Source of the DNA: Chitinophagaceae bacterium
GTDB lineage: Bacteria; Bacteroidota; Bacteroidia; Chitinophagales; Chitinophagaceae
Direction: 5' to 3'
NCBI GenBank assembly: GCA_023251335.1
Contig: JAHEZA010000164.1
Coordinates: 1-6,171, forward strand
DNA length: 6,171 nucleotides
Shown piece after piece: positions 5,465-6,171 of the stretch. Position 1 is the first letter of the stretch. Each line of letters starts with the position of its first letter. The notes under the pieces were generated by a model. That model did no database searches and had not been told where the DNA came from. It saw only the letters and a program-made list of their open reading frames with translations. The position numbers were made by a program, and so were the translations under genes.

Positions 5465-5869
5465 ATGAAAACTTCCAGTATAATTATTTTAGTTGTAATT
5501 GCTGCGGCTATTGGCGCATTATTAATGTATTCTGTAGATTTCTCTACCTACGATACGATTGGTTCTGCAAAAGAAAAGCAAGGTAAGTATGTACATCTTA
5601 TTGCTAAGCTGGATAAATCGAAACCAATACAATACGATGCGCTGAAAGATCCTAATTATCTCTCCTTTTATGCTGTTGATAGCCTTGGGAACAGCACCCA
5701 GGTGATTTACCATAATACAAAACCCGCAGAACTTGAACAAAGTGATCGCGTGGTGCTGAAAGGCAAAATGGAAGGTAATGTTTTTGAATGCAATGACATC
5801 CTGCTCAAATGTCCGTCAAAATATAAGGACGATAAGAAGCAATTGGAAAAAACGGTTACTCAAGAATAA
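5465..5869 (+). CDS. ccmE: Cytochrome c maturation heme chaperone CcmE, Cys-type
   Basis: CcmE is a membrane-anchored periplasmic heme chaperone of system I cytochrome c maturation: it binds heme covalently after CcmC and passes it to CcmF. The 134-residue protein has one N-terminal anchor (about 5-22), then a beta-barrel (OB-fold) domain with recognisable segments GKYVHLIAKLD (40-50), LSFYAVD (66-72), VIYHNTKPAEL (80-90) and VVLKGKMEGNVFECNDILLKC (96-116). The heme site is Cys116-Pro-Ser-Lys-Tyr120, so it is the CxxxY form known from archaea and Desulfovibrio, not the HxxxY form of E. coli. A short lysine-rich tail follows. Length is slightly below the roughly 150-160 residues usual in Proteobacteria. 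Its stop is 9 nt before the ccmF ATG, so the two genes are co-transcribed. Confidence 0.92.
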   Translation: MKTSSIIILVVIAAAIGALLMYSVDFSTYDTIGSAKEKQGKYVHLIAKLDKSKPIQYDALKDPNYLSFYAVDSLGNSTQVIYHNTKPAELEQSDRVVLKGKMEGNVFECNDILLKCPSKYKDDKKQLEKTVTQE

Positions 5870-5878
5870 GACTGCATC

Positions 5879-6171
5879 ATGACATTCGAGAACGAACATT
5901 TACTACCGGGACAGGTCGGTCACTTTTTTGTATTACTGGCATTCGTCGCTTCTATCGTTTCTGCTATTTCTTATTTTAAGGCAACGGCAACAAAACAGGA
6001 AACTGAAAAACAATCATGGATTCGTTTTGCGCGTGGCGCATTTTTTATAGAGGTCTTTTCTCTGTTGGCAGTCTTTGCCACGATCTATTATATCTGCTCC
6101 AATCATTATTACGAATACCTGTATGTTTATAAGCACGCTTCCAGGGAGTTAGAACCAAAGTATTTGCTGGC
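5879..6171 (+). CDS. ccmF: CcmF-type heme lyase subunit, N-terminal fragment
   Basis: The first 97 codons of a long membrane protein, cut by the right window edge. The beginning NEHLLPGQVGHFF (5-17), then a membrane segment (about 14-33), a short charged loop ending in WIRFARGAFF (47-56) and a second membrane segment (about 53-73) leading to SNHYYEYLYVYKHAS (74-88) match the N-terminus of CcmF/NrfE-type proteins, including the spacing of the first loop. CcmF takes heme from holo-CcmE and attaches it to the CxxCH of apocytochromes in the inner membrane. The diagnostic WWD domain and heme-ligand histidines would lie beyond the window, so CcmF is not separated from other CcmF/CcsA-superfamily members by the core motif. 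The location 9 nt after ccmE supports the call. There is no Shine-Dalgarno sequence. Confidence 0.88.
   Translation, partial: MTFENEHLLPGQVGHFFVLLAFVASIVSAISYFKATATKQETEKQSWIRFARGAFFIEVFSLLAVFATIYYICSNHYYEYLYVYKHASRELEPKYLL

Overview
The window looks like chromosomal DNA from a member of the Bacteroidetes (Bacteroidota), possibly Chitinophagaceae or a relative. The sequence signs are: AT-rich DNA; genes mostly without Shine-Dalgarno sequences; two lipoproteins whose mature ends start Cys-Lys-Lys-Glu; two matches to the Bacteroidetes -7 promoter element TAnnTTTG; and CcmE, CcmF and ureohydrolase sequences of the type I associate with this phylum. The taxonomic call is inference. I see no tRNA, rRNA, CRISPR array, insertion sequence or phage gene.

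Layout. (1) Nucleotides 1-652, + strand: the C-terminal part of a family 18 glycoside hydrolase, cut by the left window edge. (2) 653-940: a convergent intergenic region with a strong, probably bidirectional, intrinsic terminator at 794-826. (3) 941-4502, - strand: four genes. In transcription order they are an arginase/agmatinase-family ureohydrolase, a small membrane protein with a soluble tail (its start overlaps the ureohydrolase stop by 14 nt), an uncharacterised radical SAM enzyme (40 nt further on), and a lipoprotein after a 185-nt gap. The first three look like one operon, driven from a TAACTTTG element upstream of the ureohydrolase. The leader of that mRNA can form a long hairpin. (4) 4503-4963: a divergent intergenic region with a doubtful 61-codon membrane ORF and a good Shine-Dalgarno sequence that serves only a 10-codon mini-ORF. 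(5) 4964-5293, + strand: a small cysteine-containing lipoprotein. (6) 5438-6171, + strand: a promoter followed by ccmE and the beginning of ccmF, part of a system I cytochrome c maturation locus. The CcmF gene runs off the right edge.

How the genes work together. CcmE (heme chaperone) and CcmF (heme lyase subunit) act in one pathway: heme is held covalently on CcmE and then moved to apocytochrome c. This CcmE carries the Cys-x-x-x-Tyr heme site rather than the classical His-x-x-x-Tyr. The ureohydrolase, membrane protein and radical SAM genes are tightly packed, but no shared pathway can be read from the sequence. I found no clearly new system. The least explained objects are the radical SAM protein with extra cysteines and its operon, the hairpin leader, and the mini-ORF before the small lipoprotein.
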